From positions 1-39,613 of the IMG/VR virus record IMGVR_UViG_3300042566_000696: a DNA stretch of 39,613 nt, one strand, 5' to 3'. The position numbers and the translations under genes are program-made. Origin of the DNA: a virus. Positions 7,377-17,167 of the stretch are shown here, piece by piece; the first letter of the stretch is position 1; the number at the start of each line of letters is the position of its first letter. The notes under the pieces are model-generated. The model was not told the DNA's origin. It worked only from the letters and a program-made list of their open reading frames with translations, and did not search any database.

Positions 7377-10298
7377 TTACCCAATTAGTGTATAATAAAC
7401 CTCTGAACTATATATATCCGGTGCACAATAAACATAACTGCCACTTTCATTTAACTCAATTGTAATGTATAGGTCTGTATTACCACTTATAGATTGTGTG
7501 TATGGATTGCATCCAAATGAGCCGGTGTTCGTTTGACCATATCTCGCTGATAAACTACTATCATTTGCATCCGTAGGATAATATGAAATAGTTGAGCCCG
7601 ATGTCATTAACATTGAACCCATATTTACATATGTAGAACCAGTTACGGATGAACCAGTCATATATCCAGATGTAGTAGTTGCATAAATATCACCAGTAGA
7701 ACTCCAAGATATTTTTGGATTTGTATAAGTTGGCGATACACTACCACTAACTCTTGCAAAAAATGTTACAGTTCTTTGTAAATTGTTTGGTAGATTTTTA
7801 ATTCGTATTACCGATGTATAATTACCCCAAGTACTTACCAAAAATTCTCTGTTATATTTAGCAGGTAATCTTACAGTAAAATCGGTTTTTGTGTATCCAA
7901 TATTACACCCATGTTGGGTTATAAGTAAAGCTTCCGTTCCATCTGCTGATAATTTGTATGCGGATATAGGAGCATCTCTATTATATAGATAGACTGGATT
8001 ATTATATTTTCCAGTTTTCCATTCGCCATTCCAATAAACTTCTGGCTTTAACCAAGGGGTATCTGCTTCCACAATATCTTTGTGTTGTAATACTTGGAAA
8101 TACCCAATATATAACCAATCCATAGGACTATTGGCATGGTCACCAGTATCACCATACATAGCGTTGATATTACCAGTTACACTATCATATTCCGAACCAG
8201 ACCAACCATATTGTCTTTTCCAATACGCATCTGCATCCTTATCTTCATCTTGCCCTACAACGCCACCATCCCACATAAACAAACCATCCGCATAAGCCAT
8301 ACACCAAACTGCATATGATTGAAAAACGGATGGTTGTATATATGCCCTAGCACCTGCATTACCACCTGTTCCCGGTGTATATCCAAAATAGTTCGTACCA
8401 TTTCTTACATATGGTAAATCGGCACCGGCTACTGGTTCATGTCTTCTCCATAAATATCCAGCACATTGCATGGTTGAAGCAGTTGCTTCATTGTATGTTG
8501 TATCTATTACTTTTCTTGCTACATCATAATTGTAAACCAACGAATATGTAAACCATTGTGGAGCTGCATCGTTAAGGTAATTTGTTACAAAGCAATATTT
8601 AACATATTCACCAAAACCTTGCCATAACCCATAATCTCCAACTGCGTCGTCTATTGTCCAAGTCCCATTTGTAACAAATTTATCATAGCGTTCAAATAAT
8701 TTATAATTTTCATTTACATTTGAACCAGTAGAAAAATAAAACCAACCATCACCCACGGCTCCGTATTTGCCTCTATTATCTATTCCACCGCCATAATAAG
8801 ACCACTTTGGAAATCTTTCTTTATTTGGAATTTGAGCAGTTGCAATTCCATACGCAACTACACTATCATAACATCTTTTTAATGCATACCCAACATAATA
8901 ATCATTAGTTCCATTATACACCTCAAAATCTTCTTGTATATGGTCTGCTAAATATAAGTTTGCAGATGTATTATCATACCCACCCGGTTTTCCCAAATAA
9001 CTTATTAGTTGATTTGCAGGTCCTTCACTTTGATAAGCAGTTCCAGAGTTTATTTCAGTAGTCCAATGGTATGGATTTACATAATTATATCTAAATCCAG
9101 AATAACTACCATTTTCCCAAGTAAAATTATCTACAATTAAAGAAATCATCATAGCTGGTATTTCCATACCATTGGGCCAAGATGGAATACCAGGAACTGC
9201 CCTTTGCATTGCATTTCTAATTGGAAAATCACCACCAAAAACCATTTTTCCAACACCACTATTAGCTTCATCAAAATCTGGTTCGGTGTACCAATTGGCC
9301 TCCAAATCCATAATTTTTTTTGTTGAAACTCTTTGTTTTTCAGTTATTCCTTGATTTTTCCAAGTCTGTATTCTCCAATCTGTATTTTTTGAATATGGGG
9401 GCGTTCCATTACTTACAGGTGTTATATCTGCAATAGGTACTGTCATATCGCTAAATAATTTTTGTTTTCCAAACTTATCTTTTATAGGATTTACTTTTGG
9501 CATTCTTCTTATAAAAGTTGATGCTTCATAGTTTTCATTTGCATACCAATAATCTGGCTTAAATGTATAAGTTAAACTACCAGTTGTTACTACTCTATTT
9601 GGGTCATCTGCCAAATGAATTACACCTTGAACTACACTATTTAATGTATATCCTGGTGATGTATCTGGAGTATCATTTAAATTTTCACTTCTATTACTAC
9701 CTGTATGATATTCACCATTTATTACACGAAGGTCATATCCCTTCATATCAGTAATATCTATGGATTTTAATGAACGAGATACAAATGCATTATTGCCAGA
9801 ACCGCCTGCCGAATGTAATTTTCCATTTTCTATTACAAATGCCTTAAATCCACCATTTGCATCTGGTCTTACATATGTTGTATCCCAATAATCATCTGTT
9901 ACATATATTCTACCTGCTGCCGATTGGGATAAAGATAATTTCATTCCACACCATTGGAAATATCCACCACTACCATTTGCACGAGAAGCAGTTAAATCCA
10001 TTTTAGCTGAACCACTATATCCCGTACAATCTGTCCAGTTTGTATCAAAACTACCGGTCATCAACTCCAATGGTTGAGTTGTAAATCTTCCGTTAGAACC
10101 GATTGTTGCGTAGTATGTTTTAAAGTGAGTAGGGATTACATAATTACCAGCAGAAGCTGTTACAGATTTGGATGCATCGGTATAAAATGTTGTACCTAAT
10201 GTAAAAAAATTATCACTTGCATAAAGTATAGCGCCACTATTATCTAATCTAGGATTAGTAACCCTTTCTTTTGCTTGAATGTATGATGAATATGCCAT
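7377..10298 (-). CDS. large tail adhesin / possible glycan-active barrel protein with extra C-terminal module (973 aa)
   Basis: This longer paralogue of the 763-residue protein has the same MAYSS-IQA N-terminus, AGNYVIPT strand, central aromatic core (HEPVAGADLPY, WCMAYADGLFMW) and TSVIRIKNLP sandwich. It then carries about 135 more residues starting near TVTFFARVSGSVSP and ending YYTLIG. That last module recurs at the end of the 456-residue protein encoded immediately upstream, so it is a mobile domain, likely a receptor-binding tip. A central Glu/Asp pair is conserved between the paralogues, which would fit a hydrolase. The gene starts 4 nt after the preceding stop, so it is co-transcribed with it. 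Hydrolase activity is a guess; the fibre/adhesin role comes from context and paralogy. Confidence 0.82.
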   Translation of the reverse strand: MAYSSYIQAKERVTNPRLDNSGAILYASDNFFTLGTTFYTDASKSVTASAGNYVIPTHFKTYYATIGSNGRFTTQPLELMTGSFDTNWTDCTGYSGSAKMDLTASRANGSGGYFQWCGMKLSLSQSAAGRIYVTDDYWDTTYVRPDANGGFKAFVIENGKLHSAGGSGNNAFVSRSLKSIDITDMKGYDLRVINGEYHTGSNRSENLNDTPDTSPGYTLNSVVQGVIHLADDPNRVVTTGSLTYTFKPDYWYANENYEASTFIRRMPKVNPIKDKFGKQKLFSDMTVPIADITPVSNGTPPYSKNTDWRIQTWKNQGITEKQRVSTKKIMDLEANWYTEPDFDEANSGVGKMVFGGDFPIRNAMQRAVPGIPSWPNGMEIPAMMISLIVDNFTWENGSYSGFRYNYVNPYHWTTEINSGTAYQSEGPANQLISYLGKPGGYDNTSANLYLADHIQEDFEVYNGTNDYYVGYALKRCYDSVVAYGIATAQIPNKERFPKWSYYGGGIDNRGKYGAVGDGWFYFSTGSNVNENYKLFERYDKFVTNGTWTIDDAVGDYGLWQGFGEYVKYCFVTNYLNDAAPQWFTYSLVYNYDVARKVIDTTYNEATASTMQCAGYLWRRHEPVAGADLPYVRNGTNYFGYTPGTGGNAGARAYIQPSVFQSYAVWCMAYADGLFMWDGGVVGQDEDKDADAYWKRQYGWSGSEYDSVTGNINAMYGDTGDHANSPMDWLYIGYFQVLQHKDIVEADTPWLKPEVYWNGEWKTGKYNNPVYLYNRDAPISAYKLSADGTEALLITQHGCNIGYTKTDFTVRLPAKYNREFLVSTWGNYTSVIRIKNLPNNLQRTVTFFARVSGSVSPTYTNPKISWSSTGDIYATTTSGYMTGSSVTGSTYVNMGSMLMTSGSTISYYPTDANDSSLSARYGQTNTGSFGCNPYTQSISGNTDLYITIELNESGSYVYCAPDIYSSEVYYTLIG

Positions 10299-10302
10299 AT
10301 TA

Positions 10303-11673
10303 TTAAATTCCGGTTAATGTGTAATAAATACCAGGTCCAAATACTTCGGTACAAGAAAAATATTCACCGGTGCTATTTATTGGAATTGTTACATATATAT
10401 TTGTATTAGAATTAATTGTTGAATTAGCTGCTCCACATAAAAACGAATCAGTACAATTTTGTGTATAACATGCCGATATATTAGTACCAGCATTATCTGT
10501 TGCAAGGTATGATATAGTTGAACCCGATGTTATAGTTACTACTCCCATATTTACATAAGTAGATGAAGATACAGCCGAACCAGTTAAATATCCAGCCGTA
10601 ACATTTGCATAAATATCATTATTTTTATTCCAATATATTTTAGGATTTGTATTAGTTGGTGATACACTACCACTAACTCTTGCGTAAAATGTAACGGTTT
10701 GTTGTATAGATGGTTCAGGAGAACTTAACTTAAATCCAAAGTTTGTATTTCCTAATGGTGATTGAACAATTACAGTTGAACCAGTTGCCGTTGATAATTT
10801 AGTAAAACTAGCAGTTCCGGCCGCTGAACCCATTATTCCATTTATTTTTCCTCGTCTTTTTAAAGCTCTGTTGTGAATTACATCTCCTCTAAAGCCAGTA
10901 TCAATCACAGTTGAACCGTCATATTGAACTATAAATCTATCTGGTAATTCTCCTGAATCATAAGTAAAAGTAACATTACCAAATGTTGAGCCTAAATCTA
11001 CGGAATAAGAATATGAACCAGTTACTCCACCTAAATATTTAACCTCTTCAACATCGGCTGCTAATGTGGTTATAGAACCAGTTGCAGGCAAATTGTATTG
11101 AGATGTATAGGTAAAATAATCACTACCCGTATCTATATGATAATAATACCCATCAGGTGCTGGAAATGTGCCACTATCTGGTGCCAATAACCCACCGAAA
11201 GATGATGAAATCCAACCAAAATATGGTACTAAAGTACCGTATGAAGCACTATATAAAGTCATTGCTCCATTTATTAGCATCTCTGCTCCTCTTGGTAAGA
11301 ACGAATCTACACTTGATGAAACTGCGGCGGCTATTGATGGGTATCCAATCCCACCTTGTTGTTGAACCATCCACCATTTATTGTGAAATCTTCTTGCTTT
11401 GAATGGTACATTTGAACCTAATACATTCCAATAACCTAATACTAATCCATCATATAAAACACCAGCGTTTTCGGATGCCGATGTATGATTGTACGAGCCA
11501 AACTCACTCATCTTTATTGGATAAGTATCATTTACGTTTGGTGCTCCTGTTAGATTTATACGAGAATATATCTCACCATTCGCTTGCCCCAAAGAAAATG
11601 GTGAGGCAGTTACTGCCAACTCTGTTCTTAAATCCGATAAAGCTATAAGTGAACCTGAAGCTGCTAATGTCAT
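10303..11673 (-). CDS. tail fibre tip / adhesin (456 aa) sharing a C-terminal module with its neighbour
   Basis: Residues 1-60 resemble the N-terminus of the glycine-rich adhesin (SGSLIALSDLRTEL...; IKMSEFGSY compares with RMSDFHGYS), a probable attachment segment. The middle (~60-310) is a beta-rich globular region with many aromatics (WWMVQQQGGIGYPS, DGYYYHIDTGSDYF). The last ~135 residues (TVTFYARVSGSVSP to IYYTLTGI) are homologous to the end of the 973-residue protein downstream; both contain paired Cys in the tip (CYTQNC, FLCG). It is preceded by an ATATTTATA element and starts a co-oriented run of fibre genes. Function is inferred as receptor binding. No catalytic motif was recognised. 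Confidence 0.8.
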   Translation of the reverse strand: MTLAASGSLIALSDLRTELAVTASPFSLGQANGEIYSRINLTGAPNVNDTYPIKMSEFGSYNHTSASENAGVLYDGLVLGYWNVLGSNVPFKARRFHNKWWMVQQQGGIGYPSIAAAVSSSVDSFLPRGAEMLINGAMTLYSASYGTLVPYFGWISSSFGGLLAPDSGTFPAPDGYYYHIDTGSDYFTYTSQYNLPATGSITTLAADVEEVKYLGGVTGSYSYSVDLGSTFGNVTFTYDSGELPDRFIVQYDGSTVIDTGFRGDVIHNRALKRRGKINGIMGSAAGTASFTKLSTATGSTVIVQSPLGNTNFGFKLSSPEPSIQQTVTFYARVSGSVSPTNTNPKIYWNKNNDIYANVTAGYLTGSAVSSSTYVNMGVVTITSGSTISYLATDNAGTNISACYTQNCTDSFLCGAANSTINSNTNIYVTIPINSTGEYFSCTEVFGPGIYYTLTGI

Positions 11674-11696
11674 TTGTAAAAGTATTATTCAACTAA

Positions 11697-11705
11697 TATA
11701 AATAT
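11697..11705 (-). promoter_or_regulatory. candidate late promoter element (ATATTTATA) before the 456-aa adhesin
   Basis: Gene-sense ATATTTATA, 23 nt before the start codon, beginning on the last base of the preceding glycosyltransferase gene. It would separate expression of the downstream fibres from the modification operon. Confidence 0.55.
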
Positions 11706-13798
11706 CAGTCTAATACCTTTTTCAACATTTTAATTACCTCTGTATATTCGATTGATTTAGAACACTCAAATTGTCTTTCAGTACCTTTGTGGTCTGGACA
11801 CCAATTCCAATCACCTGGGTCTAATTTATGACGATTAAAGCATCCACTACACTTCTTGTTTGGTGCAGTTATTCTGAATGTATCTAATTGAGTTTCACTA
11901 TAACCTTCGGAAAAACCTGATATTAAAATAGTTGGTGTTTTGGTTGCCCAGCTAACCCAACTCAATCCACTACCAATTCCGATAAATACCTTACTCTTTT
12001 GTAGTTCTTCAATTACATTTTCTATTGGCCCGTTTGGTAGTTGAGTAATTCCGGTTGGGTGATTGTTTCCCATATACCCATCACCCTCTCTACTTAAAAG
12101 AATAACTTTATATCCTTCACCATTTAACCAATCTACTACTTTTTGCCAACCTCCACTATTGTTCCAATACTTTGATTGTGCGGTTCCGTGAATAGCAATT
12201 GCTACCTGCTTTTCTTTTTTAATTTGTTGGTTTAGTTTTAGTAAAGGCCTAACCTCATTGTATTCTAAACCCAAAATAGATGTAGCTGTTTTTTGTAATG
12301 GTTCTTTTTTAAAATCAATTGCAATTCGAGTAGTATCAAACTCTGTACTATTATCATCTTTATAGTACCAACCTATTCGATACATAGCATATAAATTAGG
12401 TACAGTTTCGCCTGGCTCTATAAATTGTAGTTGTGGATATTGTTCCTTAAAATAATCGTTTAAGAAAGTTGAAACGATTACCTCACAATCCCATTTCTTA
12501 CGGAACTCTTCTGCATATGGAAACCAAGCCAAAGTATCACCTAACGATTTAGATTCTAATGCAATATACACCCTTTTACCTTTTGGATTAAAATCGTGCT
12601 CAAATAATAAAGTATTTTGTTTATAAACCTGAACTTTCCAATCTATATAATATCGTTTACCCGTCTTTGCCCAATAACCATCCTTTAGTTCCGTAGCAAA
12701 TTCTATCTCATTCGTAGATTTATTTGTAAACTTTACTTTGTAGGTATCATCTGTTGGCGATTTTACATCAATATAACCACCATCTACAAAATTTACACTA
12801 AATATAGGTTTTAATAAATTTGGTCTTTTCATCAAATTATTATAAATAACTTTTTTAGGTTTTAATACCTTAACTAAATTTTGTAAGTTTTCTTGCTGAT
12901 TATCACTTGTATATGTTGCTACATCATCATAGTAATCTTCATAAGTGTGTAATTTTTTAAGGAATAGTGGTAAGTTATATGATATTGCTTCTTTAACTGC
13001 TAATGGGTTTAGTTCCCACTTTGATGGGAAATAAAATAAATCAGCTGCTTTGTAGAACTTTTCAGTATCGTTTTGCTCTCCCCAAATTATACAATTGTTT
13101 GGTTTGTTTTCCATCAATGGTCCCCAATAGAATTGGAAATTACCAGCTTGATTTCCTACAAAGTGAAACTTTACTTTATAGTTTTCTTTTTCACATAATC
13201 GTGCTAACTCAAATATATCACCCTGATTTTTACCATCCGTAAATAAACCAACGTGAAGAATGTGTTTGTATTCTTTATCAAATCCTACAATTTGCTTTGC
13301 TTCATCTTTATCACCATTCCAATACTCAATAGGATATTCCCAAATATCACATTGGATTTCAGTAAAGTAATTAGCAAATCGTTTTCTACTCCATTCACTT
13401 ACTAATACAAACTTATCAGCCGTATAGATTAGTTCCTTTGGTTCTGTATAAGATGAATGTGTTGTTATTACTATATTGTAGTTTCTACCATTATCAAAAA
13501 TCTCATTTAAATATTGTTTATCTACAAAGGTTTCTGGTATCTCTTGGAAATGAACAATGTGAGGTTGCTCTTTACGAATAATTCCCACCACATCACTCTT
13601 ATGTTCACCTATTGTTATTACCTCACATAGTTCTTTTATTTTGTTTCGTTGAACTACAAAGTCCATAGATACACAATTATATTCTACAACAACTATTTCA
13701 AACTCATCCTTAAATGATTGGATTTGTTTTAATAGATATTGCGGCATACCACCCGTTGAAAGGTGAGGAACTATATATAATAACTTTTTCTTATCCAT
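11705..13798 (-). CDS. GT4-like glycosyltransferase fused to a BAHT/TibC-like protein O-heptosyltransferase domain
   Basis: This 697-residue bifunctional protein has two halves. Residues 1-~330 look like a GT-B/GT4 glycosyltransferase (LLYIVPHLSTGGMPQYLL; HILHVGLFTDGKNQ; then ELNPLAVKEA). Residues ~345-697 closely follow the bacterial autotransporter heptosyltransferases (TibC, AAH): FVDGGYIDV, a WA-x-T-x-(K/R)-x-Y-DW stretch, KSLGDTLAWFPY, IGWYY, LQKTATSILGLEY, KYWNN, GWQKVVDWL and FIGIGSGLSWVSWA. The end has four cysteines at 650, 653, 667 and 679 (CSGC, NWCP, FECS), matching the iron-binding Cys set of TibC. BAHTs transfer ADP-heptose to Ser of autotransporter adhesins. The neighbouring fibres are therefore the likely acceptors. 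It overlaps the upstream gene by 8 nt. The donor sugar is uncertain. Confidence 0.88.
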   Translation of the reverse strand: MDKKKLLYIVPHLSTGGMPQYLLKQIQSFKDEFEIVVVEYNCVSMDFVVQRNKIKELCEVITIGEHKSDVVGIIRKEQPHIVHFQEIPETFVDKQYLNEIFDNGRNYNIVITTHSSYTEPKELIYTADKFVLVSEWSRKRFANYFTEIQCDIWEYPIEYWNGDKDEAKQIVGFDKEYKHILHVGLFTDGKNQGDIFELARLCEKENYKVKFHFVGNQAGNFQFYWGPLMENKPNNCIIWGEQNDTEKFYKAADLFYFPSKWELNPLAVKEAISYNLPLFLKKLHTYEDYYDDVATYTSDNQQENLQNLVKVLKPKKVIYNNLMKRPNLLKPIFSVNFVDGGYIDVKSPTDDTYKVKFTNKSTNEIEFATELKDGYWAKTGKRYYIDWKVQVYKQNTLLFEHDFNPKGKRVYIALESKSLGDTLAWFPYAEEFRKKWDCEVIVSTFLNDYFKEQYPQLQFIEPGETVPNLYAMYRIGWYYKDDNSTEFDTTRIAIDFKKEPLQKTATSILGLEYNEVRPLLKLNQQIKKEKQVAIAIHGTAQSKYWNNSGGWQKVVDWLNGEGYKVILLSREGDGYMGNNHPTGITQLPNGPIENVIEELQKSKVFIGIGSGLSWVSWATKTPTILISGFSEGYSETQLDTFRITAPNKKCSGCFNRHKLDPGDWNWCPDHKGTERQFECSKSIEYTEVIKMLKKVLD

Positions 13799-14435
13799 TT
13801 TGTAAATTTCGTATTACCTCATCGAAATATGGTAATTCTATTTGTATTTCATCATTATAATTTTTGCTTGTTGCACTTAATTCACCCAATGCTTTTAAAT
13901 TATCAATGATGTATATTTTTCTACCATTCTTATCTTTGTTCCACCAATACAATAAATCATCACCAAAAAATATTCTCAATCGTTCATCTATTTTTAGATA
14001 GTTTTCTTTACGAATAAACATCATACATCCAAAGCCTAAATATCTGCATTCTGCTTCTTTAAACTCAAACTCATCAACGTTGGTGTTAAACTCTGTACCT
14101 AAATTTTTATTTGCATCAAACCCAATTATTCCAAAATCTAAATCATTTATTCGTTTTAAATTATTTTTTATAGTTTCAAAATTTATTTCTATATCATCGT
14201 TTAATAAACAAACTATATTATTTTTAGCAATTTCAACTCCAATGTTCCAAGATTTATTTACAAATAAATTTTCTTTTGGGATTAAAACTGTTATTTCTGG
14301 TTCTAAATAGCAACCATGTGAATTATCAATTAAAATAAATTCAGCATCAGGAATATTTGCTCGTTTGTAGTCATCAATAATATTAGCTAATCTTCTTGCA
14401 TTTACCCACATTGTAGGTACTATAAAACTTATCAT
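13791..14435 (-). CDS. small GT2-family (GT-A) glycosyltransferase
   Basis: This 214-residue protein fits a single GT-A domain. It starts with a MISFIVPTM beta strand, then NKSWNIGVEIAKNNIVCLLNDDIEI, the nucleotide-sugar and metal-binding region in which NDD is the DxD equivalent. Later come a GFGCMMFIRKENY segment and FFGDDLLYWWNK, the usual acceptor-side acidic motif of GT2 enzymes. It has no membrane segment, so it is cytosolic. Its ATG overlaps the upstream TGA (ATGA) and its end overlaps the next gene, so it is translationally coupled inside the modification operon. The sugar and acceptor are not predictable. Confidence 0.85.
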   Translation of the reverse strand: MISFIVPTMWVNARRLANIIDDYKRANIPDAEFILIDNSHGCYLEPEITVLIPKENLFVNKSWNIGVEIAKNNIVCLLNDDIEINFETIKNNLKRINDLDFGIIGFDANKNLGTEFNTNVDEFEFKEAECRYLGFGCMMFIRKENYLKIDERLRIFFGDDLLYWWNKDKNGRKIYIIDNLKALGELSATSKNYNDEIQIELPYFDEVIRNLQNG

Positions 14436-16255
14436 ATCTTAAATGTTTTGTTTGCGTTGTTTTCATTTGTACCGGTTTTTGATACAACATCTAATGGATT
14501 ATTTGGGTTTTGTTTATAGCAATAATCATCTAATCCCAATTCTTCAAATCGTTTTGCAATTCTATCATTGTAGTGATACATAATAGTTCTTACTCTTCGT
14601 TGAATATCTGCTCTACTTAAATCATGTGTATTTCTACCAGTTGTGTTGTTGTAGATAAACTGAATGTAGCACATCTTTGGTATTCGCATCATTAGTGTTC
14701 CCAAAAATGTTCTTACTAATAATTCGTAATCATCTGCAATTGCTAAATCTCTATTGTGTCCACCGATTTGGAAATAGGTTTCTCTTCTCCAAGCTCTAAT
14801 GTGGTTGGGAACTCCTACAATATGACGGATTGTTTTTGGATTTATGTTTGGTGCAATGCAAGAATCAAATTTCATTCCATCTACATCAACACTTTCATAT
14901 TTACCATAACCAAATGCAAACCCATTAGGATAGTGTAGTGAAGTCCAATTCTCATCACATTCAGCATTATCGGTATAAAAGAAACCAATTTCCGGGTGAG
15001 CTTGTGATGCGGAAAAAAGATAATCAGTACAATCAGTAGTAAGGTAGTCATCGTGGTCTAATTCTGCTAATAAATATCCTCTACATAAAGATGCGGCTCT
15101 GTATTTACTTTCACCAATTATACCACCACTCTTTTCTCTAAAATCATATACTTTAACTCTCGCATCGCTTTTAGCAATTTCTTCTGCAATTTTAAGTGTT
15201 TTACCACCATCTGTTGAATCATTTACCAATACCCACTCCCAATTAGTATAAGTTTGGTTTAGTAAAGATTGATATGTTTTTAATAATTTATTTCCAGTAT
15301 TGTATATTGGAGTAAAATATGAAATAAGTTTAGAATTATCCATTTTAAGGATATTTTGCATTGCGCATTGATATGCGTACTCACCTGTATTTTCGTCTAT
15401 GGTTGGTACAGTAATCCATTTATTACGAACTTGTAAAGGTTGGTTTGCTAAATTTGGAAAATTTTTCCAATCATCGGAAATACTTACAATTGCATCTGGA
15501 TTAAATGATGTAATATAATTTTCTATATTCTTATCATTTTTTATGGTAAGTACATCTAAACTATCATCTTCATAATTAGCAGGTATGTATGATTTTAATT
15601 CAACATGCTGCTCTTTGTTTATAACCAATACCTTTGGAACTTTTGCTTTTGGTATTGTTTCCAAATGATTATAATAACAAATTTCTTTTGGAATGTAACT
15701 AAACCATTGTGGGTTTTCGGAAAAGATTTTATCTATCAAAAGACCATCGCCTGCATAATCTCCTTTGAAATCATATTGCTTAAATACACTATGATGAAAA
15801 ATTAGTTGTGCAATATCTACACCCTGATATTTCATATTTTCGGGTTTGGCTTCTCTTACCTCTAATCCAGTAAAATCCTTACCACCTACGAATTGATTTA
15901 CTACAAATATTTTTTGTGTATCATTACTCTCTTCAATTACATTTACAACCTCATAGAAAAATTGTGGGTGAACTACATTATCATCATCCACTACCACCAC
16001 AAAACCATCATCAAATGTTTTTGCCAAATCACTCATTTGTGGATATAGATAATCCGTACCATTACTACTTACAAAATGTAATTGGATTTTATCATTATCT
16101 AATCTAGCTAACAATTCAGCTGATATATCTTTTAATCTCGTAGTATCAAATAAAATATGCCATTGAATATCATATTTTCCGTTTTGGAATATAGATGCTT
16201 GTATTTTATCTAAATTATTTACTCTACTGCAACGTGTTATTATGTTAAATTTCAT
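14432..16255 (-). CDS. two-domain glycosyltransferase (tandem GT-A domains)
   Basis: A 607-residue protein with two GT-A units. The N-terminal unit (1-~210) has MKFNIITRCSR, a VVVVDDDNVVHPQFFYEV motif with an Asp triplet for metal/nucleotide binding, and GDYAGDGLLIDK. The C-terminal unit (~320-570) is a classical GT2: SYFTPIYNTGNKLLKTYQSL, WVLVNDSTDGG, LLAELDHDDYL, then a WRRE motif and IADDYELLVRTF. A linker of ~110 residues (KVLVINKEQHVEL...) joins them. Bifunctional enzymes of this kind often add two different sugars in sequence. ATGA overlaps link it to both neighbours. The alternative is one active and one structural domain, but both keep their Asp motifs. Confidence 0.86.
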   Translation of the reverse strand: MKFNIITRCSRVNNLDKIQASIFQNGKYDIQWHILFDTTRLKDISAELLARLDNDKIQLHFVSSNGTDYLYPQMSDLAKTFDDGFVVVVDDDNVVHPQFFYEVVNVIEESNDTQKIFVVNQFVGGKDFTGLEVREAKPENMKYQGVDIAQLIFHHSVFKQYDFKGDYAGDGLLIDKIFSENPQWFSYIPKEICYYNHLETIPKAKVPKVLVINKEQHVELKSYIPANYEDDSLDVLTIKNDKNIENYITSFNPDAIVSISDDWKNFPNLANQPLQVRNKWITVPTIDENTGEYAYQCAMQNILKMDNSKLISYFTPIYNTGNKLLKTYQSLLNQTYTNWEWVLVNDSTDGGKTLKIAEEIAKSDARVKVYDFREKSGGIIGESKYRAASLCRGYLLAELDHDDYLTTDCTDYLFSASQAHPEIGFFYTDNAECDENWTSLHYPNGFAFGYGKYESVDVDGMKFDSCIAPNINPKTIRHIVGVPNHIRAWRRETYFQIGGHNRDLAIADDYELLVRTFLGTLMMRIPKMCYIQFIYNNTTGRNTHDLSRADIQRRVRTIMYHYNDRIAKRFEELGLDDYCYKQNPNNPLDVVSKTGTNENNANKTFKI

Positions 16256-17166
16256 CGTAAACTAGCTTCAAATCTCCAATTGTGCTCTTCTAAATCTTTA
16301 AAATCCTTTGTACTATCACAAAACTTACAAAAATCCTCTCTCGGGAATGTAAATCCATATTTACAATTTATAGCACAATTTGTTTTGTATCCACATCCCT
16401 TTATTTCTTCAACTACTTTATCAAAATTATCATCGTAATGCCAATGGTCACAATGTACCATAATGCCATTCTTTAACCAAGCTGATTTTAGTTTCTTACC
16501 TAATGATTCTGCTAGGATTTCAGCTTGTCCCCAATGTGTAGATGTTTTTAATTCAGTTGGATTACCATTTTCATCATAAAATTCTTTTAAAGGTAATATA
16601 CCCAAATCATAATATGCTGAATTTTTACGAATGTGTGGATTGTTTGTATATTCTCTTTCTTTTAAGAAAACATATTCATCTGTAACACTTTCTACATTTC
16701 TATCGGCAATCCAATACCCAAATCCAAACTGCCTATCATCTGTATCATTTAGATATTTTCTCAATTGTAATTGTTCTACACCATTGGTTTCCATCATTTC
16801 TAATGAACAATTTACCCAATCTTTATCAAATCCAGCAATTTGTTGTGGCAAAGTAATCCAATCTCCTTCTAAAAAAAGAGTGTATTTGTAATCTCTACAA
16901 TAATGATTTAATTGGTTTATACCAGCACCCACACCCATATTCATATTTGATTGGATGGGAATAATATCTACTTTATCTTTCCATTTAGTACGAAGATTAT
17001 CACATACATTAAATAATTCTTCACTCTCACCATTGATGAAAATGAACCATTTTACATATGGAATATTTGTGTTTTCTAAAAACGTATTTATAGTAAGCTC
17101 TAATTGTACATCCCTTTTATCAAAAGGATGCGTTAAAGTTGCTATACAAAAATGTAACTTATTCAT
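16252..17166 (-). CDS. glycosyltransferase (GT-A/GT2-like)
   Basis: A protein of about 304 residues. It opens with MNKLHFCIATLTHPFDKRD, a GT-A N-terminal strand, and has VKWFIFINGESEEL followed by NMNMGVGAGINQL and LFLEGDW, where an acidic GDW replaces a canonical DxD. The C-terminal third contains Cys/His pairs (CDHWHYDDN, CGYKTNC, CKYGF, CKFC) that could bind a metal. I chose the ATG at 17166, one base after the upstream TAA, over the GTG 21 nt earlier, because it gives a better strand start and typical spacing. Its TGA overlaps the next ATG. Donor and acceptor unknown. Confidence 0.78.
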   Translation of the reverse strand: MNKLHFCIATLTHPFDKRDVQLELTINTFLENTNIPYVKWFIFINGESEELFNVCDNLRTKWKDKVDIIPIQSNMNMGVGAGINQLNHYCRDYKYTLFLEGDWITLPQQIAGFDKDWVNCSLEMMETNGVEQLQLRKYLNDTDDRQFGFGYWIADRNVESVTDEYVFLKEREYTNNPHIRKNSAYYDLGILPLKEFYDENGNPTELKTSTHWGQAEILAESLGKKLKSAWLKNGIMVHCDHWHYDDNFDKVVEEIKGCGYKTNCAINCKYGFTFPREDFCKFCDSTKDFKDLEEHNWRFEASLR

Positions 17167-17167
17167 A

